A DNA stretch of 64,000 nt from DATFDN01 sp963756545 (lineage in GTDB: Bacteria; Pseudomonadota; Alphaproteobacteria; Acetobacterales; Acetobacteraceae), in contig CAVWNY010000002.1 in the NCBI GenBank assembly GCA_963756545.1, forward strand, positions 558,001-622,000, read 5' to 3'. A model generated the notes under the pieces. It searched no databases. It was not told the origin of the DNA and saw nothing but the letters and a program-made list of their open reading frames with translations. The position numbers were made by a program, and so were the translations under genes. Within the stretch, counting starts at the first letter, position 1. Each line of letters starts with the position of its first letter. Of this stretch, positions 17,369 to 26,081 are shown piece after piece.

Positions 17369-18349
17369 ATGAGTAGCGGCGCGGCGCCGGCCCGGATCGG
17401 GTTCGCCGCCCGCCTGCTCGCGCCGGTGCGCGATCCGGGCTTCTGGGGCGACAACGCCGCCATCATCGGCCTGCTGGCGATCGGGATCGCCTTCTCGCTG
17501 GCGACGCCGTTCTTCCTTACCTGGCCAAACATCAGCGACCTGCTGGTTTCCGCCTCGATCCTCGTCGTGCTCGCGTTGGCGCAGCAATTCGCCCTCGTGG
17601 TCGGCGGCATCGACCTGTCCATCGCGGCCAATCTGCCCTGGACGGCGGTGCTGTTCGGCCTCGCCTATACGCAGGGTCTGGGAACCGCCGCCGCTATCGT
17701 CGCCGCGATCGTCGGGGGCGCGCTGGTCGGCCTGGCCAACGGCCTCATCATCGCCAAGCTGCGCATCAACGACTTCATCGTGACGCTGGGGATGCTGGGC
17801 ATCATGAACGGCGGCGCGCTGATCGTCTCCGGCGGCCAGTCGTTTTCCGTGAGCACGGCGTTCCTGCGCAGTCTCGCGCTCGGCTCGGTCGGGCCGATCC
17901 GCTACTTTTATCTGATCGCCATCGTGGCCGCAGTCGCGTGCCATGTGTGCTTCCGCAACACCGCCTTTGGAACGCATGTGCTCGCGACGGGCGGCAACCG
18001 AGACGCCGCGCGCAACATGGGCATCCCGATCGACGTGCTGCGCATCGCCGTCTACACGATGGCTGGCGCTTTGGTGGGCGTCGCCGGCATCCTGCTCGTC
18101 GCGCGCACCGGCGGATCGGATCCGTCGCTGCAAACATCGGAGTTGCTCAGCTCGATCGCCGCCGTGGTGCTCGGCGGCGCCAGCCTGTTCGGCGGCCGGG
18201 CGGCGGTCATCGGCTCGGTCGCCGGCGCGCTGCTTCTGACCGCATTGCTGAACGGCTTCACCTTGCTGGAGGTCTCCGAGTTCTATCAGCCGATGGCGGT
18301 CGGCGTCGTGGTCGTCGCCGCCGCCGCGCTCAGCCGGCTGCAACGCTGA
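17369..18349 (+). CDS. Sugar ABC transporter permease (RbsC/FrcC family)
   Basis: The 326-residue inner-membrane protein has eight to ten hydrophobic segments. GGIDLSIAAN, the GxxNGLIIAKLRINDFIVTL stretch and ATGGNRDAARNMGI (the cytoplasmic coupling region) are diagnostic of the RbsC/XylH/FrcC branched-chain/sugar permease family. It starts 15 bp after the binding-protein gene and ends one base before the ATPase gene start, so the three are co-translated. Confidence 0.93.
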   Translation: MSSGAAPARIGFAARLLAPVRDPGFWGDNAAIIGLLAIGIAFSLATPFFLTWPNISDLLVSASILVVLALAQQFALVVGGIDLSIAANLPWTAVLFGLAYTQGLGTAAAIVAAIVGGALVGLANGLIIAKLRINDFIVTLGMLGIMNGGALIVSGGQSFSVSTAFLRSLALGSVGPIRYFYLIAIVAAVACHVCFRNTAFGTHVLATGGNRDAARNMGIPIDVLRIAVYTMAGALVGVAGILLVARTGGSDPSLQTSELLSSIAAVVLGGASLFGGRAAVIGSVAGALLLTALLNGFTLLEVSEFYQPMAVGVVVVAAAALSRLQR

Positions 18350-18350
18350 T

Positions 18351-19151
18351 ATGGAACCGCCATCCGGCCCGGTCCTGGAGATGCAAGGGATCACCAAGGC
18401 GTTCGGGGCGGTGCAGGCGCTGCGCGGCGCCGATCTGAGCTGCGCCCGCGGCGAGGTCACCGCGCTCGTCGGCGACAACGGCGCCGGGAAATCGACCCTG
18501 ATCCGCTGCATCACCGGCGTGCATCCGCCAGACGCCGGGTGGATGCGGTTCAACGGCGCCGAGGTGCATTTCGGCTCCCCGGTGGAGGCGCGCAAGCTCG
18601 GGATCGAGACGGTCTATCAGGACCTCGCGCTCGTCGAGGACCTCACGGTCTGGCAGAACATGTATCTCAACCGCGAACTCAAGCGCGGCATCGGCCCGTT
18701 CCGGCTGCTCGACCGCCGCGCCATGATCGCGCGCACCGAACAGATGCTGCGCCGGTTGCTGGTGAACATGCCGCCCGTGCGCGCCAAGGTGCGCCGACTG
18801 TCGGGCGGGCAGCGCCAGTCGATCGCGATCGGCCGCGCCGCGAGCTGGGGCTCCTCGCTCATCATCATGGACGAGCCGACGGCCGCGCTCGGCGTCCGTG
18901 AGACGCACGCCGTCGAGGAGCTGATCGCCCGCCTGCGCAGCGGCGGCATCGCGCAACTCGTTATCAGCCACGACATGGAGCAGGTTTTGCGGATCTCCGA
19001 CAGCGTCTGGGTCATGCGTCAGGGCCGCACCGTCGGGCATTGGCGCACCAGCGAGGTGGACACCAACCGCATCGTAGCGGCGATCACCGGCGCCAGTCAG
19101 CCCGACCTGGTGAACCCGTCGGCGCTCCAGTCCTCCGACCCGACGCCGTGA
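18351..19151 (+). CDS. Sugar ABC transporter ATP-binding protein, single ATPase domain
   Basis: The 266-residue protein has Walker A GDNGAGKST (about 43-51), signature LSGGQRQSIAIGRA (about 143-156), Walker B SSLIIMDEPTAA and the H-loop VISHD. Most RbsA-type ATPases carry two fused domains of about 500 residues; this one has only one, like FrcA, and should work as a homodimer. It energises the permease at 17369-18349. Its last 55 bp overlap the 3' end of the convergent flavoprotein gene. Confidence 0.93.
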   Translation: MEPPSGPVLEMQGITKAFGAVQALRGADLSCARGEVTALVGDNGAGKSTLIRCITGVHPPDAGWMRFNGAEVHFGSPVEARKLGIETVYQDLALVEDLTVWQNMYLNRELKRGIGPFRLLDRRAMIARTEQMLRRLLVNMPPVRAKVRRLSGGQRQSIAIGRAASWGSSLIIMDEPTAALGVRETHAVEELIARLRSGGIAQLVISHDMEQVLRISDSVWVMRQGRTVGHWRTSEVDTNRIVAAITGASQPDLVNPSALQSSDPTP

Positions 19152-20926
19152 TGAACGAAAAAAAGACCGGCGGGATCGTATTTCTTCTTCACCGCCGCGA
19201 GCCTCGGGTAGTTCGGTCCCCAAAACGCTTCCTGCCAGTCCCTGTTGAAAAAGTTGCTTTCGGATACGTATGATCCGGAGTTGGGAACCAGCTTCCGCAT
19301 TTCGGCCGCCGCGCTGCCGACGGCGCGGGCCCGCCGGCGCGATGCCGCCAGATCGGGTTCATGGCCGGCGATGGCGGGAAACGCCGGTGGACCCGAGGCG
19401 CCGCAGATCGCGAGCGCGAAGGCATCCAGCACCGCCGGGTTCATCGCCGTGTCTCGCGCGGCCTCCACGGCGTCGGCCGGGGCGCCGGCAAGCCCCTTGT
19501 TGAAATGCAGCGCGATCGGCCAATGCCTCGTGGCCGCGAACAACGCGTCGGCGAGCCGTCGTTGCTGGTCCCTGTTCAGCAACTCGGCGGGCATCCAGAC
19601 GGAATCATAGCCGGAGATGAATTGCCCCGCCTCGTGACGATCGCCCGCGTACAAGACATTGTCGGCGGGCGCGCCGGGGCGATTGTCGGCGACCAGTAGA
19701 CCCGGCAGGGCCTTGTCCAGATAAGCCGGATCCCAGAAGCTCCGAGCCGGCACGGCGACGATTCGAGGCGCCGGCCCGAGGGTGAAATCGCGCGGCGCAG
19801 CGGTCAGCGGATCGACGAAGCGCCGCCAGATAGCGCTCGCCTGCTGCTGATCGAGTCCCTGGAATACCATGTGGATTTCGAGCGTGTTGTCCGGCCTGAA
19901 CGTCACGCTCTCGCCCCAATGGCGATTGAAGAGGCTCTCGGCGTAGAAGCTGGTGAATTGCCCGATCAGGTAGCGGAAGGCGGCGTCGGACGAGGCCCGG
20001 ATCGCGCCGAAAGCCGGACCGAAGAATTCCGGCAACTCGCGCGTCCGGAGCGTGAGCCGGGTGACAACGCCCAGGCTGCCGCCGCCGCCGCCCTTGATGC
20101 CCCAGAACAGGTCGGAATTGGTGCAGGCATTGGCGACCCGCACGACGCCGTCGGCGGTGACGATCTCGGCTTCCAGCAATGCCGCCGCGGCGGTGCCGTA
20201 GTTCTTGGAGAAACTTCCGAAGCCGCCGCTTTGTATCAGCCCCGCGACACCAACCGTCGCGCATCCGCCGCCCTGGACGTAGCGCCCGCCCTTCGTCGTC
20301 ACGGCATCGTAGGTGTGCATCCAGATCGCGCCGGCTTCGACCGTGGCGGCAGGCTGCGCCGCCTGCGTTCCCGCGCATCCCTTTCCGACGAATGCGTCGT
20401 GCAGGGTGACGCCGTCCATCTCCCGCATCCAGATAAGGAGAGAGTCCGGCGCGTCCGAGGTGCCCTGATAGCTATGGCCGCCCCCTTTTATGACCAGCCG
20501 CAGGTTGTTCTCGCGGGCAAAGTTGACGGCGGCCACAACGTCGCCTGTGTTTCTGGCGGCGACGGCGTACGCACTCGGGACGGAGGTCCATGCATCGGCC
20601 CAGCCGGAGGTTTGCGTCAGCCCGGCATGGTCGCGGATGTAGTAGGGATTCGTCAGTTCCTTGAAGACATTGCGGCAGGCCGCGCTGTCTGGTGCGTCCA
20701 GGCAGACATCAAGCGGAGATCGGATCTCGGTGAGATGCCCCCCGACGTCCCGATTGAGCCGTTCCCAGGCCGTGGGCGACGGCCACGACGGGTCGGCGGG
20801 ACGGGAGCGGCGGAAGGGAGCGCCTGCCGCCATGCCGACCGCCCGCGCCGGCCGTGAGAAATGCGACCAAACCGCCGGCAAGAGAGGAACGGCCCCTGCC
20901 CGCTTCAACAGATCCCTTCTGTTCAT
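19097..20926 (-). CDS. Tat-exported FAD-linked oxidase with berberine-bridge C-terminus
   Basis: The 609-residue protein starts with a twin-arginine signal (MNRRDLLKRAG, hydrophobic stretch to about 35). The FAD_binding_4 domain has GGGHSYQGTS with His151 and GGGCATVG with Cys222, positions that allow bicovalent FAD attachment in this family. The BBE tail is seen in FWGPNYPRLAAVKKKYDP near the end. Such enzymes oxidise sugars, alcohols or alkaloid-like compounds with oxygen outside the cytoplasm. A link to the adjacent sugar transporter is plausible but unproven. The 3' ends overlap by 55 bp. Confidence 0.9.
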   Translation of the reverse strand: MNRRDLLKRAGAVPLLPAVWSHFSRPARAVGMAAGAPFRRSRPADPSWPSPTAWERLNRDVGGHLTEIRSPLDVCLDAPDSAACRNVFKELTNPYYIRDHAGLTQTSGWADAWTSVPSAYAVAARNTGDVVAAVNFARENNLRLVIKGGGHSYQGTSDAPDSLLIWMREMDGVTLHDAFVGKGCAGTQAAQPAATVEAGAIWMHTYDAVTTKGGRYVQGGGCATVGVAGLIQSGGFGSFSKNYGTAAAALLEAEIVTADGVVRVANACTNSDLFWGIKGGGGGSLGVVTRLTLRTRELPEFFGPAFGAIRASSDAAFRYLIGQFTSFYAESLFNRHWGESVTFRPDNTLEIHMVFQGLDQQQASAIWRRFVDPLTAAPRDFTLGPAPRIVAVPARSFWDPAYLDKALPGLLVADNRPGAPADNVLYAGDRHEAGQFISGYDSVWMPAELLNRDQQRRLADALFAATRHWPIALHFNKGLAGAPADAVEAARDTAMNPAVLDAFALAICGASGPPAFPAIAGHEPDLAASRRRARAVGSAAAEMRKLVPNSGSYVSESNFFNRDWQEAFWGPNYPRLAAVKKKYDPAGLFFVHHGVGSEDWSADGFTRSG

Positions 20927-20975
20927 CCGAGGCGCATCCCCGCGTCCGTGATCGGGCCAATCCTGCCTGGATCAA

Positions 20976-21293
20976 GTCACGGATGCAACGGGGCGAAAGC
21001 GCGGATCGGCAGCCTTCGCGCTGATCTGTCGCGTTGCATTCGACACGACCGGGAGCAAAGTCGTCCACCGATTCCCGGCGGGGATGACGGTATGCGAGCC
21101 GCTGTTCGTAGCCGACCCGCTCGGCAAGGCGGAAGAGGACGGGTTCATCTTCACATTCGTCCATGATGCGACAAGTCCCGCCGGCAGCTTCGTCATTCTC
21201 GATGCGCGTCAATTGGACGCGAAGCCGCTCGCGGTGGTGCACCTACCGCGGCGGGTGCCGGCCGGCTTGCATAGTTCTTGGATGCAAGGATAG
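20976..21293 (+). pseudogene. C-terminal remnant of a carotenoid oxygenase (RPE65 family) gene
   Basis: The plus-strand frame encodes HRFPAGMTVCEPLFVADP, EEDGFIFTFVHDATSPAGSF, VILDARQLDAKPLA and VHLPRRVPAGLHSSWM, the C-terminal blocks of carotenoid cleavage oxygenases, including the conserved HLPRRVPAGLH. The first roughly four-fifths of such a gene (usually 450-500 codons) is missing; homology fades at about 20976, close to the start of the divergent flavoprotein gene. The stop at 21291-21293 is intact. I see no start site of its own. Confidence 0.8.
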
Positions 21294-21314
21294 CGTATCG
21301 GCCAGATACACTAC

Positions 21315-23312
21315 CTATACATCCACCTCCTCCACCGTCCGCGCCCGCTCCTGGATGAACTGGAAGCGCAGTTCCGGGCGCCGCCCCATCAGGCTCTCGA
21401 CCAGATCGTTGGTGCGCGCCCGCTCCTCGGGCGGCGCGAGCACCTTCAGCAGCGTGCGCCTTGCCGGGTCCATCGTGGTTTCCTTGAGCTGCATCGGCGG
21501 CATTTCGCCCAGGCCCTTGAATTGGCTGACCTCCACCTTGGCGCCCGCCTTGAACTCGGATTTCAGCTTCCGCTCGCGGTCGGCGTCGTCCATCGCATAG
21601 ACCGACTTCGCCGCGTGCGTCAGGCGATAGAGCGGCGGCTGGGCCAGATAGACGTGACCGTGGCGCACCAGATCGGGCAGCTCTCGGTAGAAGAACGTCA
21701 TCAGGAGCGAGGCGATATGCGCACCGTCGACGTCGGCGTCGGTCATGATGATGACGCGGCCGTAGCGCAGCCGGGCGCGGTCGAAGCGCTCGCCGATGCC
21801 GCAGCCCAGCGCCTCGATGAGATCCTTCAGCTCCTGATTCTGCCGCAGCTTGTCGGCGGAGGCGGAGGCGACGTTCAGGATCTTGCCGCGCAGCGGCAGC
21901 ACGGCCTGCGTCTCGCGGTTGCGCGCCTGCTTGGCCGAGCCGCCGGCGCTGTCGCCCTCGACCAGGAAGATCTCGGTCTCCGCGGCGTTCTCGCGCGTGC
22001 AGTCCGTCAGCTTGCCCGGCAGCCGGAGCCGGCGCGTCGGCGACTTTCGCGCGGTGTCCCGGCTCTCCTTGCGGCGCAGGCGCTCCTCGGCGCGCTCGAT
22101 CACGAAGGCGAGCAGATTGTCGGCCTGCGCGGGATCGCCCGCCAGCCAGTGGTCGAACCGGTCGCGCAGCGCCGCCTCGGTCAGCCGCGCCGCCTCGGGG
22201 CTGGTCAGCTTCTCCTTCGTCTGCCCCTGGAACTGCGGATCGCGCAGGAACACCGAGAGCTTGGCCGCCATCGGCACCAGCAGATCCTCGGCGACGACCG
22301 CGCCCGCGCGCTTGTTGCCCCGATGCTCGCCCCAGGCGCGCAGACCCTTGACCAGCGCGGCCCGGAAGCCCGCCTCGTGCGTGCCGCCTAGCGCCGTGGG
22401 AACGGTGTTGCAGTAGGAGTGCAGGAAGCCCTCGGCGGTCTCCAGCCACGAGACCGCCCATTCCGCCCGCCCGCCGCTTTGGCCGTCCGCGGCAGGAGGC
22501 AGATCGGCCTCCCCGGCCCAGGGCAGTGGCAGCACGCGCGCCGCCTCGCCGATGTCCTCCTCCAAGCTGTCGCGCAGGCCGCCGGGAAAGTGCAGCACGG
22601 CCTCGGCCGGCGTGTCTCCCTTGCCGAAGGGAAGCAACGCCGGGGTGCATGACCAGCGGATCTCCACCCCGCGAAACAGGTAGGCCTTCGAGCGGCAGAG
22701 CCGGTAGAGCCGCGCCGGGCTGAACGCGAGCGCGCCGAAGATCTCCGGGTCCGGCTTGAAGCGGATCGAGGTACCGCGCCGGTTCTGGACGGCCCCGGCA
22801 TTCAGCAGCTTGGTCACCGGCTTGCCGCGCGCATAGTTCTGCCGCCAGAGCGTGCGGTCGCGCGCGACCTCCACCTCCATCGCCTCGGACAGGGCGTTGA
22901 CGACGGAACTGCCGACGCCGTGCAGCCCGCCCGAGGTAGCGTACGCCTTGCCGCCGAACTTCCCGCCCGAATGCAGGGTGGTCAGGATCACCTCCACCGC
23001 GCTCAGGGTCTTGAATTTCGGATGCGGATCGACGGGGATGCCGCGGCCGTTGTCGCGCACCGTGAGCCAGTTGCCCGGCTCCAGCGCGACCTCGATGAAG
23101 CTGGCGTGACCCGCGACCGCCTCGTCCATCGAATTGTCCAGGATCTCGGAGGCCAGGTGGTGCAGCGCCGCCTCGTCGGTGCCTCCCACATACATGCCGG
23201 GGCGGCGGCGGACCGGCTCCAGTCCCTCCAGAACCTCGATGTCCTTGGCGGAATAGCCGTCGGCCTCCCGCCCCGCGCCCTTGCCTCGCGCCGAGCCGAA
23301 CAGATCGTTCAT
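21315..23312 (-). CDS. parE: DNA topoisomerase IV subunit B
   Basis: The 665-residue protein has the GHKL ATPase domain (EGLEPVRRRPGMYVGGTDE, EILDNSMDEAVAG, VRDNGRGIPVD, GGLHGVGSSVVNALS), the transducer domain, and the TOPRIM region with LVEGDSAGGSAKQARNRE and DADVDGAHI. The GTDE motif and length fit ParE rather than GyrB. With ParC (not in the window) it decatenates daughter chromosomes. Confidence 0.96.
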   Translation of the reverse strand: MNDLFGSARGKGAGREADGYSAKDIEVLEGLEPVRRRPGMYVGGTDEAALHHLASEILDNSMDEAVAGHASFIEVALEPGNWLTVRDNGRGIPVDPHPKFKTLSAVEVILTTLHSGGKFGGKAYATSGGLHGVGSSVVNALSEAMEVEVARDRTLWRQNYARGKPVTKLLNAGAVQNRRGTSIRFKPDPEIFGALAFSPARLYRLCRSKAYLFRGVEIRWSCTPALLPFGKGDTPAEAVLHFPGGLRDSLEEDIGEAARVLPLPWAGEADLPPAADGQSGGRAEWAVSWLETAEGFLHSYCNTVPTALGGTHEAGFRAALVKGLRAWGEHRGNKRAGAVVAEDLLVPMAAKLSVFLRDPQFQGQTKEKLTSPEAARLTEAALRDRFDHWLAGDPAQADNLLAFVIERAEERLRRKESRDTARKSPTRRLRLPGKLTDCTRENAAETEIFLVEGDSAGGSAKQARNRETQAVLPLRGKILNVASASADKLRQNQELKDLIEALGCGIGERFDRARLRYGRVIIMTDADVDGAHIASLLMTFFYRELPDLVRHGHVYLAQPPLYRLTHAAKSVYAMDDADRERKLKSEFKAGAKVEVSQFKGLGEMPPMQLKETTMDPARRTLLKVLAPPEERARTNDLVESLMGRRPELRFQFIQERARTVEEVDV

Positions 23313-23376
23313 GCTGTGTTCCTGAACTTCGCCTGCACCCTATAGATTCGCCCGCGCCGGAAGCAAGCCGGCCGGA

Positions 23377-24057
23377 TCAGTCGCACTGGCAGGCGGGCCG
23401 CCCCCCCGGCGCGCTCACGCATTTGCAGCCGGCGAACGCGGCGTAGCGGGCGGAGGTCGGCAGGAAGTCGGCGTAGGCCGCGCGGCGGGAGTCGCTGAAC
23501 GCGCCGTAGGCGGTCGCCGCGCGCCCATCGTCGGGACGCCAGATCGCGAGCACGCGCGCGCGATAGGCGGCGCCCAGACGGGGCGTTTCGGAGTGGTAGG
23601 CGGCGATGGCGCCAGTCCAGCCGCCCGCGCGGCCATGCAGGGCATTGAGGAAGCGCGCCGCATACAGCGCGTTTGTCGTCGGATCGAAGGCTTGGTCCAG
23701 ACTCGCGAATGCATGGGGGTGATGCAGCAGATTGACTTGCAGGCAGCCGACGTCGATCGAGCCGACGCCGCTCGCCTGCAACGCGCGCACGACCGCGACC
23801 GCCTCGGCCTTGGTAGCGAAGAACTGGCCCCGGCCCTCCACGTCGATCGTCCACGGCCAGGGACGAATGGCTCCGGAGGGGTCGGGACGCCCGCTCTCGA
23901 CACGAGCGAGCGCGGGCAGCAACCCGTTGGGGAGCCCGCCCACGGCCTCGGCGCGCGCCGCAGCGGCTTCGCACGATGCGAAGGGTTGTTCGCGCGCGGC
24001 GGCGTGAGCAGCGGACAGGAGCAGCGGGGCGAGAAGGCAGGCAAGCAGGAGACGCAT
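23377..24057 (-). CDS. Secreted lytic transglycosylase SLT-domain protein
   Basis: About 226 residues with a signal peptide (MRLLLACLLAPLLLSAAHA). The SLT-like core shows LARVESGRPDPSGA, whose glutamate is the likely catalytic acid, IDVGCLQVNLLHH and YHSETPRLGAAYRARVL. It probably cleaves peptidoglycan glycan strands in the periplasm. The C-terminus is unusual, with three or four cysteines in CKCVSAPGGRPACQCD. ATG at 24057 directly precedes the signal peptide; an ATG at 24072 and a GTG at 24078 are alternatives, none with a clear ribosome-binding site. Confidence 0.85.
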   Translation of the reverse strand: MRLLLACLLAPLLLSAAHAAAREQPFASCEAAAARAEAVGGLPNGLLPALARVESGRPDPSGAIRPWPWTIDVEGRGQFFATKAEAVAVVRALQASGVGSIDVGCLQVNLLHHPHAFASLDQAFDPTTNALYAARFLNALHGRAGGWTGAIAAYHSETPRLGAAYRARVLAIWRPDDGRAATAYGAFSDSRRAAYADFLPTSARYAAFAGCKCVSAPGGRPACQCD

Positions 24058-24204
24058 GGCGCTGTTCTGCATGAGCACGCGGTAGCCGCCAACTGAAATC
24101 CTTCGTTACGCGTGCAAAGCCAAACCGCCCGCGCCATCCCGCGTTCCAGCACGCAGCCCGAAGACGGACGCACGCCCGGCCGAGCGATGGGCCAAACAGT
24201 GCAG

Positions 24205-24320
24205 CAACGAAGGAACCTCCGGATGAAGTCAGTCCTCCGTGGGGGCGGGATGGCACTACGGAAATCCCGTCCCCCCTTACGGAAGAGGAACCTTCCGCTT
24301 CGTGTCGCGTTATAGGCATA
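24205..24320 (+). promoter_or_regulatory. Structured leader upstream of a small secreted-protein gene
   Basis: Two consecutive hairpins precede the gene at 24339: GGGGGCGGGAT (24241-24251) with ATCCCGTCCCC (24264-24274), 11 pairs with one wobble, and CGGAAG/CTTCCG (about 24279-24297). CCTCCG occurs twice just before them (around 24216 and 24234), which is complementary to Shine-Dalgarno sequences. It may be a folded 5' leader or a separate small RNA; I cannot assign a known class. The remaining gap to 24058 shows nothing else. Confidence 0.4.
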
Positions 24321-24338
24321 GAAACAAGGAGTTTTTCA

Positions 24339-24635
24339 ATGAAGACAGTTCTTCTCGCGGCGGCAGCCCTTGCGCTGTCCGGCGGCGTCGCGTTCGCCCA
24401 GAGCGGCGGTGGCAATTCAGCGGTCGGCAACAATACCACCACCTCGATGGGCGCACCCCACGGCTCGCCAGGCTACGCCGCGCCGCGCTCGGGGGCGGTT
24501 CCCGGCCTGCCAGCCCAGGCGAAAGAGGCCCAGCAGGACAACGCGGCCAGCGGGCAGCATACGGATCAGGGCGTGGCGACGCCAGTGCAGGGCCCGACCA
24601 ACCCCGTAACCGGCAAAACACAAACGACGCCCTAA
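24339..24635 (+). CDS. Small secreted protein of unknown function
   Basis: The 98-residue product has a signal peptide (MKTVLLAAAALALSGGVAFA, cleavage after AFA). The mature 78 residues are Gly/Asn/Gln/Thr-rich with no cysteine and look disordered. AAGGAG eight bases before the ATG gives a strong start. It is preceded by a structured leader and followed by a terminator, so it is a monocistronic, probably well-expressed gene. No family recognised. Confidence 0.75.
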   Translation: MKTVLLAAAALALSGGVAFAQSGGGNSAVGNNTTTSMGAPHGSPGYAAPRSGAVPGLPAQAKEAQQDNAASGQHTDQGVATPVQGPTNPVTGKTQTTP

Positions 24636-24650
24636 TTCGGCAGAAATCTG

Positions 24651-24690
24651 GCAGCAGCGAGATCCCGCGGGTTCTCGCCGCTGCTCCTTT
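24651..24690 (+). terminator. Rho-independent terminator-like hairpin
   Basis: GCAGC-A-GCGAGA (24651-24662) pairs with TCTCGC-C-GCTGC (24673-24684), 11 pairs with one mismatch, followed by TCCTTT. It lies 15 bp after the small secreted-protein gene. Confidence 0.65.
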
Positions 24691-24745
24691 GAGCGGGTTG
24701 GGTTGAGGATGCGGACGGGCGTGCGCGCCCGTATGTAAGCCACGC

Positions 24746-26017
24746 ATGACCCAACCCGATCCCGATGCAGCGGCGCGGCGCGCGCTCACCCGGTACAAGG
24801 CCTTCGCCACCCTTCTCCTGGTGGTGATGGTCTGCCTGATCGTGGTGAGCTATGCCCTTCCCCCCGGCGCCGGCACGGCATGGCTGCAAGCCTCCGCGAA
24901 GGCCGGGTTCATCGGCGGCATCGCCGATTGGTTCGCGATCACCGCCCTCTTTCGCCATCCGCTCGGAATCCCGATCCCGCACACCGCCATCATCCCGCAT
25001 GAGAAGGAGCGGCTGGGCCGCGCGCTCGGCCGGTTCGTCGCCAATCACGTCTTCACGGGTGCCGAGGTCGCGAACGTGCTGCACCGGCTGGACCTGCCGG
25101 GCATCCTGCACCGCTTCCTCGCCGACCCGACATCGGCCCGCCCCACGGCGGAGGCGCTCGCCAGCACCCTGCCGCGCATTCTCGCCTCGGTCGAGGACGG
25201 GCGGGCGCGCCGGCTGCTCGCCCGGCTGATCCCCCGCGTGATCGGCGGCCCGGCGGCCGGACAGGTCGTCGCGCGCGCCCTGCGCGGGGTGGTGGAGGGG
25301 GGACGCCACCAGGAGGTGTTCGGATTCATGCTCGCGCAGTTCAAGGAGCTGATCACGGGCAAGGAGGAGCAACTGCGCGCCGCCATTCAAGACCGCGTGG
25401 CCGAACAGGGCGGCCGGCTGGTCGGCTGGGCTATCGGCGCCTCGGTCGCGCGACGGGTGCTGACCATGGTCGAGGCGGAACTCGACAAGATGAGCCCGGA
25501 CGGCTCGGAGCTGCGCGCCGCGTTCGACGAGTGGGTGCGCCGCGAGATCGCGCGCATGGAGGAAGACCCGGCCCGCGCGGCCGAGATCGGCGCGGCGCTG
25601 CGTCGCGTGGTGGCGCACGAGACGGTGACGGCCTGGGTCTGGGATCTCTGGGCGCGGTTGCGCCATGCATTGGAGGAGGACGCCGCCAAACCCAACGGCC
25701 GGACGGTGGCGGCGATCGAGGGCGCGCTCGCCAACCTGGGCGCGCTGATCGAGACCGATCCGGCTGCGCGCCTGCGCGTGCAGACCACCGCCGAGGGTAT
25801 CGTGCGCACCTTGCTGCCCGCCGCGCAGACCCGGGTCGCCGATTTCATCGCCCACGTGGTGGGCAACTGGGACACCGCGACGATCACCGAGAAACTGGAG
25901 CTGCGGGTCGGCAAGGATCTCCAGTTCGTGCGGGTGAACGGCACGCTCGTCGGCTTCCTGGTGGGCGGCGCGCTCTACGCGGTGCTGAAGGCGATGTTCG
26001 GGGTGGTGGCGTTCTGA
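24746..26017 (+). CDS. DUF445 family membrane protein
   Basis: The 423-residue protein has an N-terminal hydrophobic segment (about 21-40), then the hallmark GFIGGIADWFAITALFRHPL and IPHTAIIPHEKERLGRALG of DUF445 (YjiN-like) proteins, a long charged helical middle, and a C-terminal hydrophobic hairpin (LVGFLVGGALYAVLKAMFG). The family is thought to sit at the inner membrane; its role is unknown. Confidence 0.9.
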   Translation: MTQPDPDAAARRALTRYKAFATLLLVVMVCLIVVSYALPPGAGTAWLQASAKAGFIGGIADWFAITALFRHPLGIPIPHTAIIPHEKERLGRALGRFVANHVFTGAEVANVLHRLDLPGILHRFLADPTSARPTAEALASTLPRILASVEDGRARRLLARLIPRVIGGPAAGQVVARALRGVVEGGRHQEVFGFMLAQFKELITGKEEQLRAAIQDRVAEQGGRLVGWAIGASVARRVLTMVEAELDKMSPDGSELRAAFDEWVRREIARMEEDPARAAEIGAALRRVVAHETVTAWVWDLWARLRHALEEDAAKPNGRTVAAIEGALANLGALIETDPAARLRVQTTAEGIVRTLLPAAQTRVADFIAHVVGNWDTATITEKLELRVGKDLQFVRVNGTLVGFLVGGALYAVLKAMFGVVAF

Positions 26018-26081
26018 GGGAATGCGGGGTTGCATCCCCGGCCCGGCTCGCCTTCTCTGACGGCAAGAGGAGAACGGGTGC

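Noticed and set aside
16313..18595. A 760-codon open frame on the minus strand
   Set aside because: It lies antisense to the sugar transporter genes, is rich in Arg, His and Asp in shadow-frame style, and matches nothing; the plus-strand genes carry clear motifs.
21193..22650. A 485-codon minus-strand frame inside parE
   Set aside because: Second-frame shadow of parE with Ala/Gly/Arg-rich composition.
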